Assembly (NCBI RefSeq): GCF_947494015.1
Contig: NZ_CANLTL010000011.1
Coordinates: 1 to 64,000 of the forward strand
Origin: an uncultured Cellulomonas sp.
Lineage (GTDB): Bacteria > Actinomycetota > Actinomycetes > Actinomycetales > Cellulomonadaceae
Direction: 5' to 3'
Length of the DNA: 64,000 bases
A program made the position numbers and the translations under genes. This document shows positions 24,920 through 35,100 of this stretch, piece after piece. How positions within the stretch are numbered: position 1 is the stretch's first letter; every line of letters begins with the position of its first letter. The notes beneath the pieces were generated by a model. It was not told where the DNA came from. It made no database searches and worked only from the letters and a program-made list of their open reading frames with translations.

Positions 24920-27130
24920 TCAGCGTGCGGCGCCCGGGCGGCCGATGGCGAGCAGCGCGACGTCGTCGCCGCGGTGCCCGGCCACGAGCTCGGCGAGCAG
25001 TGCGTCGCAGAGGCTCTCCGGGTCGTGGGTGCCCGAGTCCGCCGCGGTGCGCCGCAGCCGTTCCAGCCCGGCGTCCAGGCGCTCCGTGCGGACCTCCACC
25101 AGTCCGTCGGTGTACAGCACGATCGTCGCGTCGGGCGGCACGGTGCCCGACCACTCGGGAGCTGGACCGAGCGTGATCCCCAGCATCGTCGTGGGACGCA
25201 CCGGCACCAGCTCGGCCCGCCCCCCGTGGACCAGCAGCGGCGGCGGGTGCCCCGCGGACGCCAGCCGCACCTCGCCCGTCGCCGGCCACAGCCGCCCGAA
25301 CACCCCGGTGGCCATCCGCTCGAGGCCGAGCACCGGCCAGCTCGCCTGCATCCGGTCGATCACCTCGGCCGGCGACGCCCCCTCGGCCACGAGCGCCCGG
25401 TAGACGCTGCGCAGCTGTCCCATCGTGGCCGCAGCCGTCAGGTCGTGCCCGACGACGTCGCCGACGGCGAACGCGACCGACCCGTCCGCCAGCGGCAGCA
25501 CGTCGTAGAAGTCCCCCCCGACGTCGGCCCAGCGCGACGCCGGCAGGTACCGCACCCCCACGGCCAGCCCCTCGACCGGCGGCGGCAGCGGCGGCAGCAG
25601 TCCGGCCTGCAGCGCGTGCGACGCCCGGTACTCGACGTCGAAGCGCTCCGCCCGGGCCGCGACCAGCGCGACCTGGCGGCCGAGCTCCTGGGCCAGCTCG
25701 ACGTCCGCCTGGGTGAACGGGTCCCGGGTCGGCCCGGTGGCCAGCGTGATCGCGCCCAGCACGCGGTCCTCGGTGATCAGCGGCACCGCGATGAACCCGT
25801 CGAAGCCTGCCGCCTCGGCGAGCTGGCGGTGCCGCTCGTCGCGCGTCCCGGCCTCGAGCCAGGCCCGGTCGACGTGCTGCTGCCACACCACCTCGCCCCC
25901 GAGCAGCGCCTGGACGGCGGGCGAGTCGTCCGACACCGTCGGGGAGTAGTCGCGGACGACCTCGTCGACGAACGGCTGCCGCGCCGGGTCCCCGTGCCGG
26001 CCGACCATCCGCACCGGGCCGGACTCGGTGAGGATGTCGATGAGGCAGATGTCGGCCAGCGCGGGCACGGCGACGGCGGCCAGCCGTTCGAGCGTGTCGC
26101 GGAAGTCCGTGGCGGCGGCCAGCACGGTCGCCGCACGGAGCAGGAACGCCGAGCGCCGCGCCTGCTCGGCGGCGCTGTCGGCCAGGCGCGCCCGCTCCAG
26201 CGCCTGCCCGGCCTGCCGGCCCAGCGTCCCCATCAGGCTCGACGTGGTCGGCGTGATCTCCCGGTCGGACGGCAGCTCCACGGCGAGGACCCCGACCGGG
26301 CGGTCACCGGTCACCAGGGGCACCAGGGCGACCCGGCTGGTACCCGGCGCGGTCGTCACCGGCTCGAGCGGGCCGGCCGCCGCGCCGTCCGGCACCGGCT
26401 CGACCACCTGGACCACCGCCTCGGTGACGCACCAACGGTGCGGCAGCGTCGAGGTGGGCTCGATCCGGCGCACCTGGGGCTGGACCATGCCGGTCCACGC
26501 GACCAGCGCCAGGTCGGACGGCTCGGCCCCCGCCAGTCCGTCCAGCAGCCAGACCGTCGAGCCGCGCGCCGCCAGGGCCAGGGCTGCGGCGGACGCGATC
26601 ACCTCGACGACGTCCGCGGACGACGACGCCGCGGCGAGCCGCTCGACGACCTCCTGCAGCGCGCGCATGCGGGCCTCGGAGGCCTCCGCGGCCCGGCGCG
26701 CCCGCAGCAGCTCCAGCTCGTACTCACGCCGGTGGGTCGCGTCGAAGACCGTGGTGCGGACCAGCGCGGGCCCGCCGCCGGCGGTGGGCCGGCGGACCGC
26801 GCTCACGAGCGCCGGCAGCGTGGTGCCGTCGGCACGCACCACGTCCAGGGCGATCTCCCGCACCGAGCCGTGCAGCGCCAGCATCGGCGCGTAGTGCGTC
26901 TCGTGGAAGACCCGGCCGCCGGCGGTGAGCAGGTCCCGGAACCGGGTGCGGCCCACCAGGTCGTCGCTGCTGCGCCCGGTCCACCGCAGGAAGGTGCCGT
27001 TGACCCGCACGATGGTGCCGTCGGCCGTCGTGGTCAGGTAGCCGCACGGGGCGTCGTCGTACAGCTCCTCGGCGGACTCGTCCGGCAGCACAGCGGTGCG
27101 GACCTCCTCGGGCCCCGGTCCGCCGATCAT
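24920..27130 (-). CDS. PAS-GAF-GAF-PP2C serine phosphatase (RsbP/RsbU-like)
   Basis: The 736-residue protein begins at ATG 27130, overlapping the hydrolase stop (ATGA). It has PAS (about 15-130; DDAPCGYLTTTADGTIVRVNG), two GAF domains (about 165-310 and 335-495) and a C-terminal PP2C/SpoIIE domain (about 520-735) with metal Asp residues in WADVGGDFYDVLPL, GDVVGHDL and HRGDDVALL. It should dephosphorylate an anti-anti-sigma protein and so release a stress sigma factor. The PAS plus PP2C build and the coupled RsbQ-type hydrolase match the B. subtilis RsbP-RsbQ energy-stress pair; the two GAF domains are extra. Confidence 0.9.
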   Translation of the reverse strand: MIGGPGPEEVRTAVLPDESAEELYDDAPCGYLTTTADGTIVRVNGTFLRWTGRSSDDLVGRTRFRDLLTAGGRVFHETHYAPMLALHGSVREIALDVVRADGTTLPALVSAVRRPTAGGGPALVRTTVFDATHRREYELELLRARRAAEASEARMRALQEVVERLAAASSSADVVEVIASAAALALAARGSTVWLLDGLAGAEPSDLALVAWTGMVQPQVRRIEPTSTLPHRWCVTEAVVQVVEPVPDGAAAGPLEPVTTAPGTSRVALVPLVTGDRPVGVLAVELPSDREITPTTSSLMGTLGRQAGQALERARLADSAAEQARRSAFLLRAATVLAAATDFRDTLERLAAVAVPALADICLIDILTESGPVRMVGRHGDPARQPFVDEVVRDYSPTVSDDSPAVQALLGGEVVWQQHVDRAWLEAGTRDERHRQLAEAAGFDGFIAVPLITEDRVLGAITLATGPTRDPFTQADVELAQELGRQVALVAARAERFDVEYRASHALQAGLLPPLPPPVEGLAVGVRYLPASRWADVGGDFYDVLPLADGSVAFAVGDVVGHDLTAAATMGQLRSVYRALVAEGASPAEVIDRMQASWPVLGLERMATGVFGRLWPATGEVRLASAGHPPPLLVHGGRAELVPVRPTTMLGITLGPAPEWSGTVPPDATIVLYTDGLVEVRTERLDAGLERLRRTAADSGTHDPESLCDALLAELVAGHRGDDVALLAIGRPGAAR

Positions 27131-27936
27131 CCGGGGACGGACGTCCCCAGGAAGGAGCGGATCGCGGCGATCGTCTCCTGCGGGGCGCTCAGGTGCGGGC
27201 AGTGCCCGGCGGTGTCGAGCACCATCAGGCTGCTGCCGGGGATCTGCTCGTGCACGAACCGTCCGACGGCGACCGGCGCGATGGCGTCGTCGGCCACCTG
27301 GATCACGAGCGTGGGGATCCGGACACCGGCGAGGTCGGCGCGGTTGTCCCCGCGGAAGGTCACCTCGGCGAACTGCCGGGCGATCGCCGGGTCCGTCCGG
27401 CAGAAGCTCGCCGTGAGCTCCTCGCCGAGCTCGGGCCGGTCGGGGTTGCCCATGATGACCGGGGCCATCTGCGCCGACCAGCCCAGGTAGTTGCTGTCCA
27501 GGGACTCCAGCAGCCCGTCGATGTCCGCCTCGGTCAGCCCGCCGACGTAGTCCTCGTCGTCGGCGTACCGCGGGGAGGGCGACACCATGACCAGGCTGCC
27601 GAACAGCTCGGGGGCACGGCGCACCGCCAGCACGCCGATCATGGCGCTCACCGAGTGGGCGACGAGGACGACGTCGCGCAGGCCGAGCTCGCGGCACAGG
27701 TCCACCACGTCGTCGGCGTACCCGTCCAGGGACGCGTACCGCACGGGGTCGTAGGCGCTCAGGTCGGACCGACCCGCTCCGACGTGGTCGAACAGCACGA
27801 CCCGGTGGTCGGCCTCGAAGGCCGGCGCGACCAGCCGCCACATCGCCTGGTCGCAGCCGAACCCGTGCGCGAAGACCATGGCCCTGCCGTCGGGCTCACC
27901 GGTGACCGTGACGTGCAGACGGTCGGTGGCGGACAT
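27127..27936 (-). CDS. RsbQ-like alpha/beta hydrolase
   Basis: The 269-residue protein is close to B. subtilis RsbQ in length and in many motifs recalled from that protein: HGFGCDQAMW, LFDHVGAGRSDLSAYD, HSVSAMIG with nucleophile S95, VMVSPSPRY, CRTDPAIARQFA, VADDAIAP (acid) and GHCPHLS (base). RsbQ is needed to activate the phosphatase RsbP, probably through a small hydrophobic ligand, and plant D14/KAI2 receptors share the fold. TAGGCT 6 nt before the ATG marks a leaderless promoter for the two-gene operon. Confidence 0.88.
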   Translation of the reverse strand: MSATDRLHVTVTGEPDGRAMVFAHGFGCDQAMWRLVAPAFEADHRVVLFDHVGAGRSDLSAYDPVRYASLDGYADDVVDLCRELGLRDVVLVAHSVSAMIGVLAVRRAPELFGSLVMVSPSPRYADDEDYVGGLTEADIDGLLESLDSNYLGWSAQMAPVIMGNPDRPELGEELTASFCRTDPAIARQFAEVTFRGDNRADLAGVRIPTLVIQVADDAIAPVAVGRFVHEQIPGSSLMVLDTAGHCPHLSAPQETIAAIRSFLGTSVPG

Positions 27937-27942
27937 GGGCCG

Positions 27943-27948
27943 AGCCTA
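27943..27948 (-). promoter_or_regulatory. -10 hexamer TAGGCT, leaderless arrangement
   Basis: On the minus strand TAGGCT, 6 nt, then ATG 27936 of the RsbQ-like gene. Confidence 0.55.
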
Positions 27949-27989
27949 CGCAGCCGATGCGCCCGGCCCAAGACGGGGGCGACAGCAGG

Positions 27990-28217
27990 CTACAGACGGT
28001 CCGGGTCGTCCCACGCCTCTCCGGCGAGCTCGTGCTCGTGCCACTTCGCCTCGGTGTCGGCGAGGGACCGGGGGCCGTCCTCGGGGTGTCCGCCGGCCAG
28101 CACGTCGCCGGCGGGGGGTCGGGCGTCGGGGCGACCACCCGCGTTGGTCCCCTCGGCCTCGACGAGGTCGTCGTCGTGGGCGGCAGGGTCTGCGGGGTCG
28201 GGGATGGGGGTGCTCAT
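27990..28217 (-). CDS. Small acidic hypothetical protein, 75 aa
   Basis: The protein is Asp/Glu/Pro-rich, begins MSTPIPDPADP, is predicted disordered for 50 residues, then has a short helix (LADTEAKWHEHELAGEAWDD). No family is recognised. It is divergent from dps, so it could share its stress regulation (inference). Codon use is strongly GC at third positions, which supports coding. Confidence 0.55.
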   Translation of the reverse strand: MSTPIPDPADPAAHDDDLVEAEGTNAGGRPDARPPAGDVLAGGHPEDGPRSLADTEAKWHEHELAGEAWDDPDRL

Positions 28218-28332
28218 GGCGTCAGTCCTACTCCGTCGTCGGGCGCCGCGCATCCGCCGCTCGGCCGCTGGTCGCGCGCCGGTCGCCCGCCAGGTCCGGT
28301 CGCCGTTCCGCGCCCCGGCGCCGCGCCCCGGG

Positions 28333-28380
28333 GCCGTCCCGACGTCCCGCGCCGTCCCGACGTCCCGCGCCGTCCCGACG
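28333..28380. repeat. 18-bp tandem repeat upstream of dps
   Basis: GCCGTCCCGACGTCCCGC occurs twice in tandem at 28333 and 28351 with a partial third copy from 28369. It lies in the 257-base divergent gap between the 75-aa gene and dps; the rest of that gap contains only the GGAGGA ribosome site of dps. Confidence 0.8.
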
Positions 28381-28474
28381 CGCGGGCCGGGCCGAGGTGG
28401 GAAAGGATCGGGGTCTGGGCCCCCGCGGGGGCCGGACCGGAGCACGCCGTCGACGTATCGACCGGAGGACCGTC

Positions 28475-29047
28475 ATGACCGATCTGCCCAAGTTCACCGT
28501 CCCCTCGCTGACGCCGGAGGAGGGCCGGACCGTCGCGGACGCCCTGCAGGGGCGCCTGCACGCCCTGAACGACCTGGCGCTGACCCTCAAGCACATCCAC
28601 TGGAACGTCGTCGGCCCGAACTTCATCGCCGTGCACGAGATGATCGACCCCCAGGTCGACGCCGTGCGGCTGATGGTCGACGCCATCGCCGAGCGGATCG
28701 CGACCCTCGGCGTGCCGCCGCAGGGCACGCCCGGTGCCCTGGTGGCCGCCCGGACCTGGGACGACTACTCCATCGGCCGGGCCGGCGCGATCGAGCACCT
28801 CGGTGCGCTCGACGTCGTCTACCAGGGCGTCATCACCGACCACCGCAAGGCCGCCGAGGCCGTCGAGGACATCGACGACGTCACCAACGACCTGCTGGTC
28901 GGCCACCTGCACGACCTGGAGCTGTTCCACTGGTTCGTCCGGGCGCACCTGGAGTCGTCTGGCGGCAGCCTGAGCACGCAGGACAGCAGCACCGAGCACG
29001 GCTCGGCGGAGCAGGCGGAGAAGGGCGCGAAGGCCGGACCGGTGTGA
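28475..29047 (+). CDS. dps: Dps-family DNA-protection ferritin-like protein
   Basis: The 190-residue protein starts at ATG 28475, after CCGGAGGA. The inter-subunit ferroxidase ligands are visible: the His of HIHWNVVGP and, after VHEMIDPQVDAVR, the conserved D and E of MVDAIAERIATLG. It should form a 12-mer shell that oxidises iron and shields DNA in starvation or oxidative stress. The C-terminal 25 residues (Ser/Glu/Lys-rich) extend past the fold. A terminator follows. Confidence 0.92.
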   Translation: MTDLPKFTVPSLTPEEGRTVADALQGRLHALNDLALTLKHIHWNVVGPNFIAVHEMIDPQVDAVRLMVDAIAERIATLGVPPQGTPGALVAARTWDDYSIGRAGAIEHLGALDVVYQGVITDHRKAAEAVEDIDDVTNDLLVGHLHDLELFHWFVRAHLESSGGSLSTQDSSTEHGSAEQAEKGAKAGPV

Positions 29048-29112
29048 CCACCGACGGGTCGACCCGCACAGGTCGACCCACCCGGGTCGACCCCCCGGCC
29101 CAGCACGACCGA

Positions 29113-29155
29113 ACGACCGAGCCCCCCGGGACAGCGTCCCGGGGGGCTCGGTCGT
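29113..29155. terminator. Bidirectional terminator, 20-bp perfect hairpin
   Basis: Bases 29113-29132 pair with 29136-29155 without mismatch around an AGC loop. It lies between convergent dps and pyruvate kinase genes and is the longest hairpin in the window. Confidence 0.85.
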
Positions 29156-29191
29156 CCCTGTCCGCCGCAGGCGGGCAGGTCGGCGGCCGGG

Positions 29192-30625
29192 TCAGGCGTG
29201 GCGGGAGAGCCCCGCCTCCTCGCCGATCTTGTGCACGAGGATCGAGTTCGTGGTGCCGGCGACGCCCACCGGCGCACCCGAGACCACGACGACGTAGTCG
29301 CCCAGCTCGGCGAGCCCGTTGGCACGCAGCGTCTGGTCGACCTGGTCGACCATCTCGTCGGTCGAGCCGACCTGGGCCACCTCGAAGCTCTGCACGCCCC
29401 AGCTCAGCGACAGCACGTTGCGGACCGTGGTCACGGGCGTGAACGCCAGCAGCGGGATCGGGGACCGCAGGCGCGACATGCGGCGTGCGGAGTCGCCGGA
29501 CTGGGTGAAGGTCACCAGGAACTTCACCCCGACGATCTCGCCCACCTCGGCAGCGGCCCGGGTGATCGCCCCACCGCGGGTGTGCGGGGTCGAGCCGAGC
29601 GGCGCGATCCGCTCGCGACCGAGCTCCTCGGTGTTCTCGATGATGCGGGCCATCGTCCGCACCGCCTCGATCGGGTAGTCCCCGACGCTGGTCTCGCCGG
29701 AGAGCATGACGGCGTCGGCGCCGTCGAGCACGGCGTTGGCGCAGTCCGACGCCTCGGCCCGGGTGGGACGCGGCGCCGAGATCATCGACTCGAGCACCTG
29801 CGTCGCGACGATCACCGGCTTGGCGCTGCGACGGGCGAGCTCGACGGCGCGCTTCTGCACGAGCGGGACCTGCTCCAGCGGCAGCTCCACCCCGAGGTCG
29901 CCGCGCGCGACCATGATGCCGTCGAAGGCCTCGACGATCTCGACGATGTTCTCGACCGCCTGCGGCTTCTCGACCTTGGCGATGACCGGGATGACCCGGC
30001 CCTCCTCCTCCATGATCCGCCGGACGTCGTCGTAGTCGGCGGCGCTGCGCACGAAGGACAGCGCGATGAGGTCCGCGCCCACCTGCAGCGCCCAGCGCAG
30101 GTCCGACTCGTCCTTGTCCGACATGGCGGGCACGGAGACCGCGACACCGGGCAGGTTCAGGCCCTTGTTGTTCGACACCGGGCCACCGACCTCGACCCGG
30201 GTCACGACCCGGGGACCCTCGACCGCGGTGACGCGCACGAGCACGCGGCCGTCGTCGATGAGGATCGGGTCGCCGACGCGGGCGTCGCCCGGCAGACCCT
30301 TGTGGGTCGTGGAGACGAGCTCCTTGGTGCCGGGCACGTCCTCGGTGGTGATGGTGAAGACGTCGCCCTCGGCGAGCTCGTGCTTGCCCTCGGCGAAACG
30401 GCCGAGCCGGATCTTGGGGCCCTGCAGGTCGACCAGCACGGCGACCGAGCGGCCGGAGGCCTTGGCGGCGGCGCGCACGTTGTTGTACACGCGCTCGTGC
30501 ACCTCGGTGTCACCGTGGCTGCGGTTCAGCCGCGCCACGTCCATGCCGGCGTCGACCAGCGCCTGGATCTGCTCGGCGGACTCGGTCGCGGGTCCGATGG
30601 TGCACACGATCTTCGCTCTACGCAT
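29192..30625 (-). CDS. pyk: Pyruvate kinase
   Basis: The 477-residue protein shows the family motifs AKIVCTIGPATES, LNRSHGDTEVH, VLVDLQGPKIRLG, AKVEKPQAVENI, MVARGDLGVELPLEQVP, VATQVLESMI and MLSGETSVGDYP. It transfers phosphate from phosphoenolpyruvate to ADP, the last step of glycolysis. The C-terminal allosteric domain is complete. TAGGCT 6 nt before the ATG indicates a leaderless mRNA. It is monocistronic. Confidence 0.97.
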   Translation of the reverse strand: MRRAKIVCTIGPATESAEQIQALVDAGMDVARLNRSHGDTEVHERVYNNVRAAAKASGRSVAVLVDLQGPKIRLGRFAEGKHELAEGDVFTITTEDVPGTKELVSTTHKGLPGDARVGDPILIDDGRVLVRVTAVEGPRVVTRVEVGGPVSNNKGLNLPGVAVSVPAMSDKDESDLRWALQVGADLIALSFVRSAADYDDVRRIMEEEGRVIPVIAKVEKPQAVENIVEIVEAFDGIMVARGDLGVELPLEQVPLVQKRAVELARRSAKPVIVATQVLESMISAPRPTRAEASDCANAVLDGADAVMLSGETSVGDYPIEAVRTMARIIENTEELGRERIAPLGSTPHTRGGAITRAAAEVGEIVGVKFLVTFTQSGDSARRMSRLRSPIPLLAFTPVTTVRNVLSLSWGVQSFEVAQVGSTDEMVDQVDQTLRANGLAELGDYVVVVSGAPVGVAGTTNSILVHKIGEEAGLSRHA

Positions 30626-30631
30626 GGCTCC

Positions 30632-30637
30632 AGCCTA
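30632..30637 (-). promoter_or_regulatory. -10 hexamer TAGGCT, leaderless arrangement
   Basis: On the minus strand TAGGCT, 6 nt, then the pyk ATG at 30625. Confidence 0.55.
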
Positions 30638-30667
30638 TGTCGGGGTTCGGGGTCGGCGACCGCACGA

Positions 30668-30702
30668 CGCCGCGGCGGCCCGGTGCACGGGCCGCCGCGG
30701 CG
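30668..30702 (-). terminator. Terminator hairpin of the gltBD operon
   Basis: A perfect 15-bp stem (30668-30682 with 30688-30702, loop GTGCA) follows the gltD stop and precedes the pyk promoter. Confidence 0.8.
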
Positions 30703-30710
30703 GGGACGGT

Positions 30711-32186
30711 CTACGGGTGCAGCGAGACGGTGCTCGCGCGGATCGGGACCGGCAGCTCGCTGGTGCCGCCGGACAGATAGGCGTCCACCGACGCGGCCGC
30801 CGCGCGGCCCTCCGCGATCGCCCACACGATGAGCGACTGCCCGCGCCCGGCGTCACCGGCCACGAACACCCCCGGGAGGCTGGTCGCGTAGTCGTCGGAC
30901 CGCGCCACCACGCCGGTGGGCGTGACCTGCGCGCCGACCTGACCGATGAGCAGGTCGGTCTCGGTGCCGACGAAGCCCATCGCGATCAGCACGAGGTCGG
31001 CCGGGATGACCCGCTCGGTGCCGCTGGCCGGGACACGGCGGCCGTCGGGCAGGTACTCGGTGGTGGCGACCCGCAGGCCGGTCACGCGCCCGTCGGTGCC
31101 CTCGAAGGCGACGGTCGAGGCGAGGTAGTCGCGCTCGCCGCCCTCCTCGTGGGACGTGGAGACCTCGAACACGGTCGGGTCCATCGGCCACGGCTGGTGG
31201 GCCGGCCGCTCGGTCGGCGGCTGCTTGCCGATCGCCAGCGTCGTGACGGACGCCGCCCGCTGCCGCAGCGCCGTGCCCAGGCAGTCCGAGCCCGTGTCGC
31301 CGCCGCCGATGATGACCACGTGCTTGCCGGTCGCGACGATCTGGTCGGTCACCTCGCGGCCCGCGACCACGGCGTTGGCCTGGTGGAGGTACTCCATCGC
31401 GGGGTGGATGCCGGCCAGGTCGCGGCCCGGCAGCGGCAGGTCGCGCGGGACGGTGGCGCCGGTCGCGATCACGACGGCGTCGTACCGGGCCCGTAGCTGG
31501 GGCCAGGTGATGTCCCGGCCGATCTCGACGCCGGGGCGGAACCGGGTGCCCTCGGCGGTCATCTGCGCCAGGCGTCGGTCGATGACCGACTTCTCCAGCT
31601 TGAAGTCCGGCACGCCGTAGCGCAGCAGACCGCCGATGGCGTCGTCGCGCTCGTACACCGCGACGGTGTGCCCGGCCCGGGTGAGCTGCTGCGCTGCGGC
31701 GAGGCCGGCCGGACCCGACCCGACCACGGCGACGGTCGAGCCGGTCAGCCGGGCGGGGACCTGCGGGGTCACCAGACCGCGGGCGAACGCCTCCTCCGGG
31801 ATGGTGGCCTCGACGTTCTTGATCGTCACCGGCGGCTGGTTGATGCCCAGCACGCACGCCGACTCGCACGGCGCCGGGCAGATGCGTCCGGTGAACTCGG
31901 GGAAGTTGTTCGTGGCGTGCAGCCGGTCGATCGCGTCGCCCCACTGACCGCGCCGGGTCAGGTCGTTCCAGTCCGGGATGAGGTTGCCCAGCGGGCAGCC
32001 CTGGTGGCAGAACGGGATGCCGCAGTCCATGCAGCGGCCCGCCTGACGGCGGACGAGCGCCTCCTCGTCGGGGTGGTCCACGCGGTACTGGTGCACCTCC
32101 CGCCAGTCCATCAGGCGGACGCTCACGGGTCGGTTGGCGGGCAGCTCGCGCTCCCGGACCTTCAGGAAGCCGCGGTGGTCAACCAC
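30711..32186 (-). CDS. gltD: Glutamate synthase (NADPH) small subunit
   Basis: The 491-residue protein from GTG 32186 overlaps gltB by 8 bp. N-terminal Fe-S cysteines are seen in [15 protein letters not shown] and [10 protein letters not shown]. The FAD site is [15 protein letters not shown], and the NADPH site is [15 protein letters not shown]. It passes electrons from NADPH to the large subunit for 2-oxoglutarate plus glutamine to two glutamate. Confidence 0.96.
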   Translation of the reverse strand: MVDHRGFLKVRERELPANRPVSVRLMDWREVHQYRVDHPDEEALVRRQAGRCMDCGIPFCHQGCPLGNLIPDWNDLTRRGQWGDAIDRLHATNNFPEFTGRICPAPCESACVLGINQPPVTIKNVEATIPEEAFARGLVTPQVPARLTGSTVAVVGSGPAGLAAAQQLTRAGHTVAVYERDDAIGGLLRYGVPDFKLEKSVIDRRLAQMTAEGTRFRPGVEIGRDITWPQLRARYDAVVIATGATVPRDLPLPGRDLAGIHPAMEYLHQANAVVAGREVTDQIVATGKHVVIIGGGDTGSDCLGTALRQRAASVTTLAIGKQPPTERPAHQPWPMDPTVFEVSTSHEEGGERDYLASTVAFEGTDGRVTGLRVATTEYLPDGRRVPASGTERVIPADLVLIAMGFVGTETDLLIGQVGAQVTPTGVVARSDDYATSLPGVFVAGDAGRGQSLIVWAIAEGRAAAASVDAYLSGGTSELPVPIRASTVSLHP

Positions 32187-35100
32187 GGGACACCTCCAGG
32201 ATGTGCTCCCACACGCCGGGCTGCGTCGCGTCGAGGCCCTCGGCCTCGGCCTTCGCCATCGCCACGGTCATGCGTGCGTACTCGGTGGGCAGGACTCGGG
32301 TGAACCGGGTCCGCAGGGCGCCGGTGTCGGCGAGCAGCTCGTTGGCGAGCGGCGACCCGGTCTCCTCGTGGTGGCGCCGCAGCAGCGCCTCGACGCGGAT
32401 CAGGTCCGCGTCGTCCAGCGGCGCCAGGGTGATCTCCCCGGCCGCCAGCGCCGCCTCGTTGACGGCGCCCGGTCGCAGGTCCAGCACGTACGCGGTGCCG
32501 CCGGACATGCCGGCCGCGAAGTTGCGTCCGGTCCGGCCCAGCACCACCACGGTGCCGCCGGTCATGTACTCGCAGCCGTGGTCCCCCACTCCCTCGACCA
32601 CCAGCGTCGCACCGGAGTTGCGCACCCCGAACCGCTCGCCGACGACGCCCCGCAGGAAGATCTCCCCCGACGTCGCGCCGTAGCCGATCACGTTGCCGGC
32701 GATCACGTCGCGGTCGCCGGTCAGCTGGGCCGACCGGTCGGGCCGCACGACGATCCGGCCGCCGGACAGCCCCTTGCCGACGTAGTCGTTGGCATCCCCG
32801 TACAGGCGCAGCGTGATGCCGCCGGGCAGGAACGCGCCGACCGACTGCCCGGCCGAGCCGGTCAGCGTGATGTCGATGGTCCCGTCGGCCAGCCCCGTGC
32901 TGCCGTACCGCTTGGTGACCTCGTGACCCAGCATGGCGCCGACCGTGCGGTTGACGTTGCGCACCGGCAGGTCGATCCGCACCGGCTCGGCGCGCTCGAG
33001 CGCGTCGCCGGACAGCGCGATGAGCTGGTTGTCCAGAGCACGCTCGAGCCCGTGGTCCTGGGCCCGCGAGTGCCGCAGCGACGCGGGGTCGGCGTCGGGC
33101 TTGGTGAGGATCGGCCCCAGGTCCAGGCCGTCGGCCTTCCAGTGCGCGACCGCGCGGCGGGCGTCCAGCGCGTCGACGCGGCCGACCGCCTCCTCGACGC
33201 TGCGGAACCCGAGCGCCGCCAGGTGCTCGCGCACCTCCTGGGCGATGAACTCGAAGAACGTCACGACGAACTCGGGCTTGCCGCTGAAGCGTGCCCGCAG
33301 CTCGGGGTTCTGCGTCGCGACGCCCACCGGGCACGTGTCGAGGTGGCAGACCCGCATCATGATGCAGCCCTCGACGATCAGCGGCGCGGTCGCGAAGCCG
33401 AACTCCTCGGCCCCGAGCAGGGCCGCCACCACGACGTCACGCCCGGTCTTCATCTGGCCGTCGACCTGCACCACGATGCGGTCGCGCAGACCGTTGATCA
33501 CCAGGGTCTGCTGGGTGTCGGCCAGGCCGATCTCCCAGGGGCCGCCCGCGTGCTTGAGCGACGTCAGCGGGCTCGCCCCGGTCCCGCCGTCGTGCCCGGA
33601 GATCAGGACGACGTCGGCGTGCGCCTTGGACACGCCGGTCGCGACCGTGCCGACGCCGACCTGGCTGACGAGCTTGACGTGCACGCGCGCCGCCGGGTTG
33701 GCGTTCTTCAGGTCGTGGATGAGCTGGGCGAGGTCCTCGATCGAGTAGATGTCGTGGTGCGGCGGCGGGGAGATGAGCCCGACGCCGGGCGTGGAGTGCC
33801 GGGTCGCGGCGATCCACGGGGAGACCTTGGGCCCGGGCAGCTGGCCGCCCTCACCGGGCTTGGCGCCCTGGGCCATCTTGATCTGCAGGTCGTCGGCGCT
33901 GGTCAGGTAGTCCGCCGTCACGCCGAACCGCCCGGAGGCGATCTGCTTGACCCGGCTGCGCCGCTCGGGGTCCTTCAGGCGCGCCGGGTCCTCGCCGCCC
34001 TCGCCGGAGTTGGACCGTCCGCCGAGCCGGTTCATCGCGATCGCGAGGGTCTCGTGAGCCTCGGCCGAGATGGACCCGTAGGACATCGCCCCGGTGTTGA
34101 AGCGCTTGACGATCTCGCTGACCGGCTCGACCTCGTCGATCGGCACGGGCGCGCGTCCGCTGGAGAACTGGAGCAGGCCCCGCAGCGTCATGAGCCGCTC
34201 GGACTGCTGGTCCACCCGCGCGGTGTACTGCCGGAAGACGTCGAACTGGCGCGAGCGGGTCGAGTGCTGGAGCCGGAACACGGTCTCGGGGTCGAACAGG
34301 TGCTCCTCGCCGTCGCGGCGCCACTGGTAGTCGCCCCCCTCGGCGAGCCGCTGGTGGGGCTGACGGTTGCCGCTGCGCGGGTACGCGTCGGCGTGACGGG
34401 CGGCGACCTCGGCCGCGATGACGTCCAGCCCGACGCCGCCGAGCCGGCTGGTGGTCCCGGTGAAGTACTCCTCGACGAGCTCCTCGGACAGCCCGAGGGC
34501 CTCGAAGACCTGCGCGCCGCGGTAGGACGCGATCGTGGAGATGCCCATCTTGCTCATCACCTTGAGCACGCCCTTGCCGAGCGCCTTGATGAGGTTGGCG
34601 ACCGCCTTCTCCGGCGTGACGTCGAGGTACCCCGAGCGAGCCAGGTCCTCGACGGACTCCATCGCCAGGTAGGGGTTGACCGCGGCGGCGCCGTACCCGA
34701 CCAGCGCGGAGACGTGGTGCACCTCACGCACGTCACCGGCCTCCACGACGAGCGAGACCCGGGTCCGGGTCCGGCGGCGCAGCAGGTGGTGGTGCACCGC
34801 GCTGACCAGCAGCAGCGACGGGATCGCGGCACGGTCGGCGTCGCCGTCCCGGTCGGAGAGCACGATGAAGCTCACGCCGTCGGCGACCGCACGGTCGACC
34901 TGGGCGAAGATCTCCCCCAGCCGCTCGTTCAGGGCGGCGCCGCCACCGGCGACCCGGTACAGCCCGCGGATGGTGATGGCCTTGAACACCCCGGCCAGGC
35001 GGGGGTCGCGGTGCACGCGCGCGATCTTGGCGAGCTCGTCGTTGTCGATGACGGGGAACGGCAGGAAGAGCTTGCGGGCGTGCTCGGGCAGGTCCTCGAG

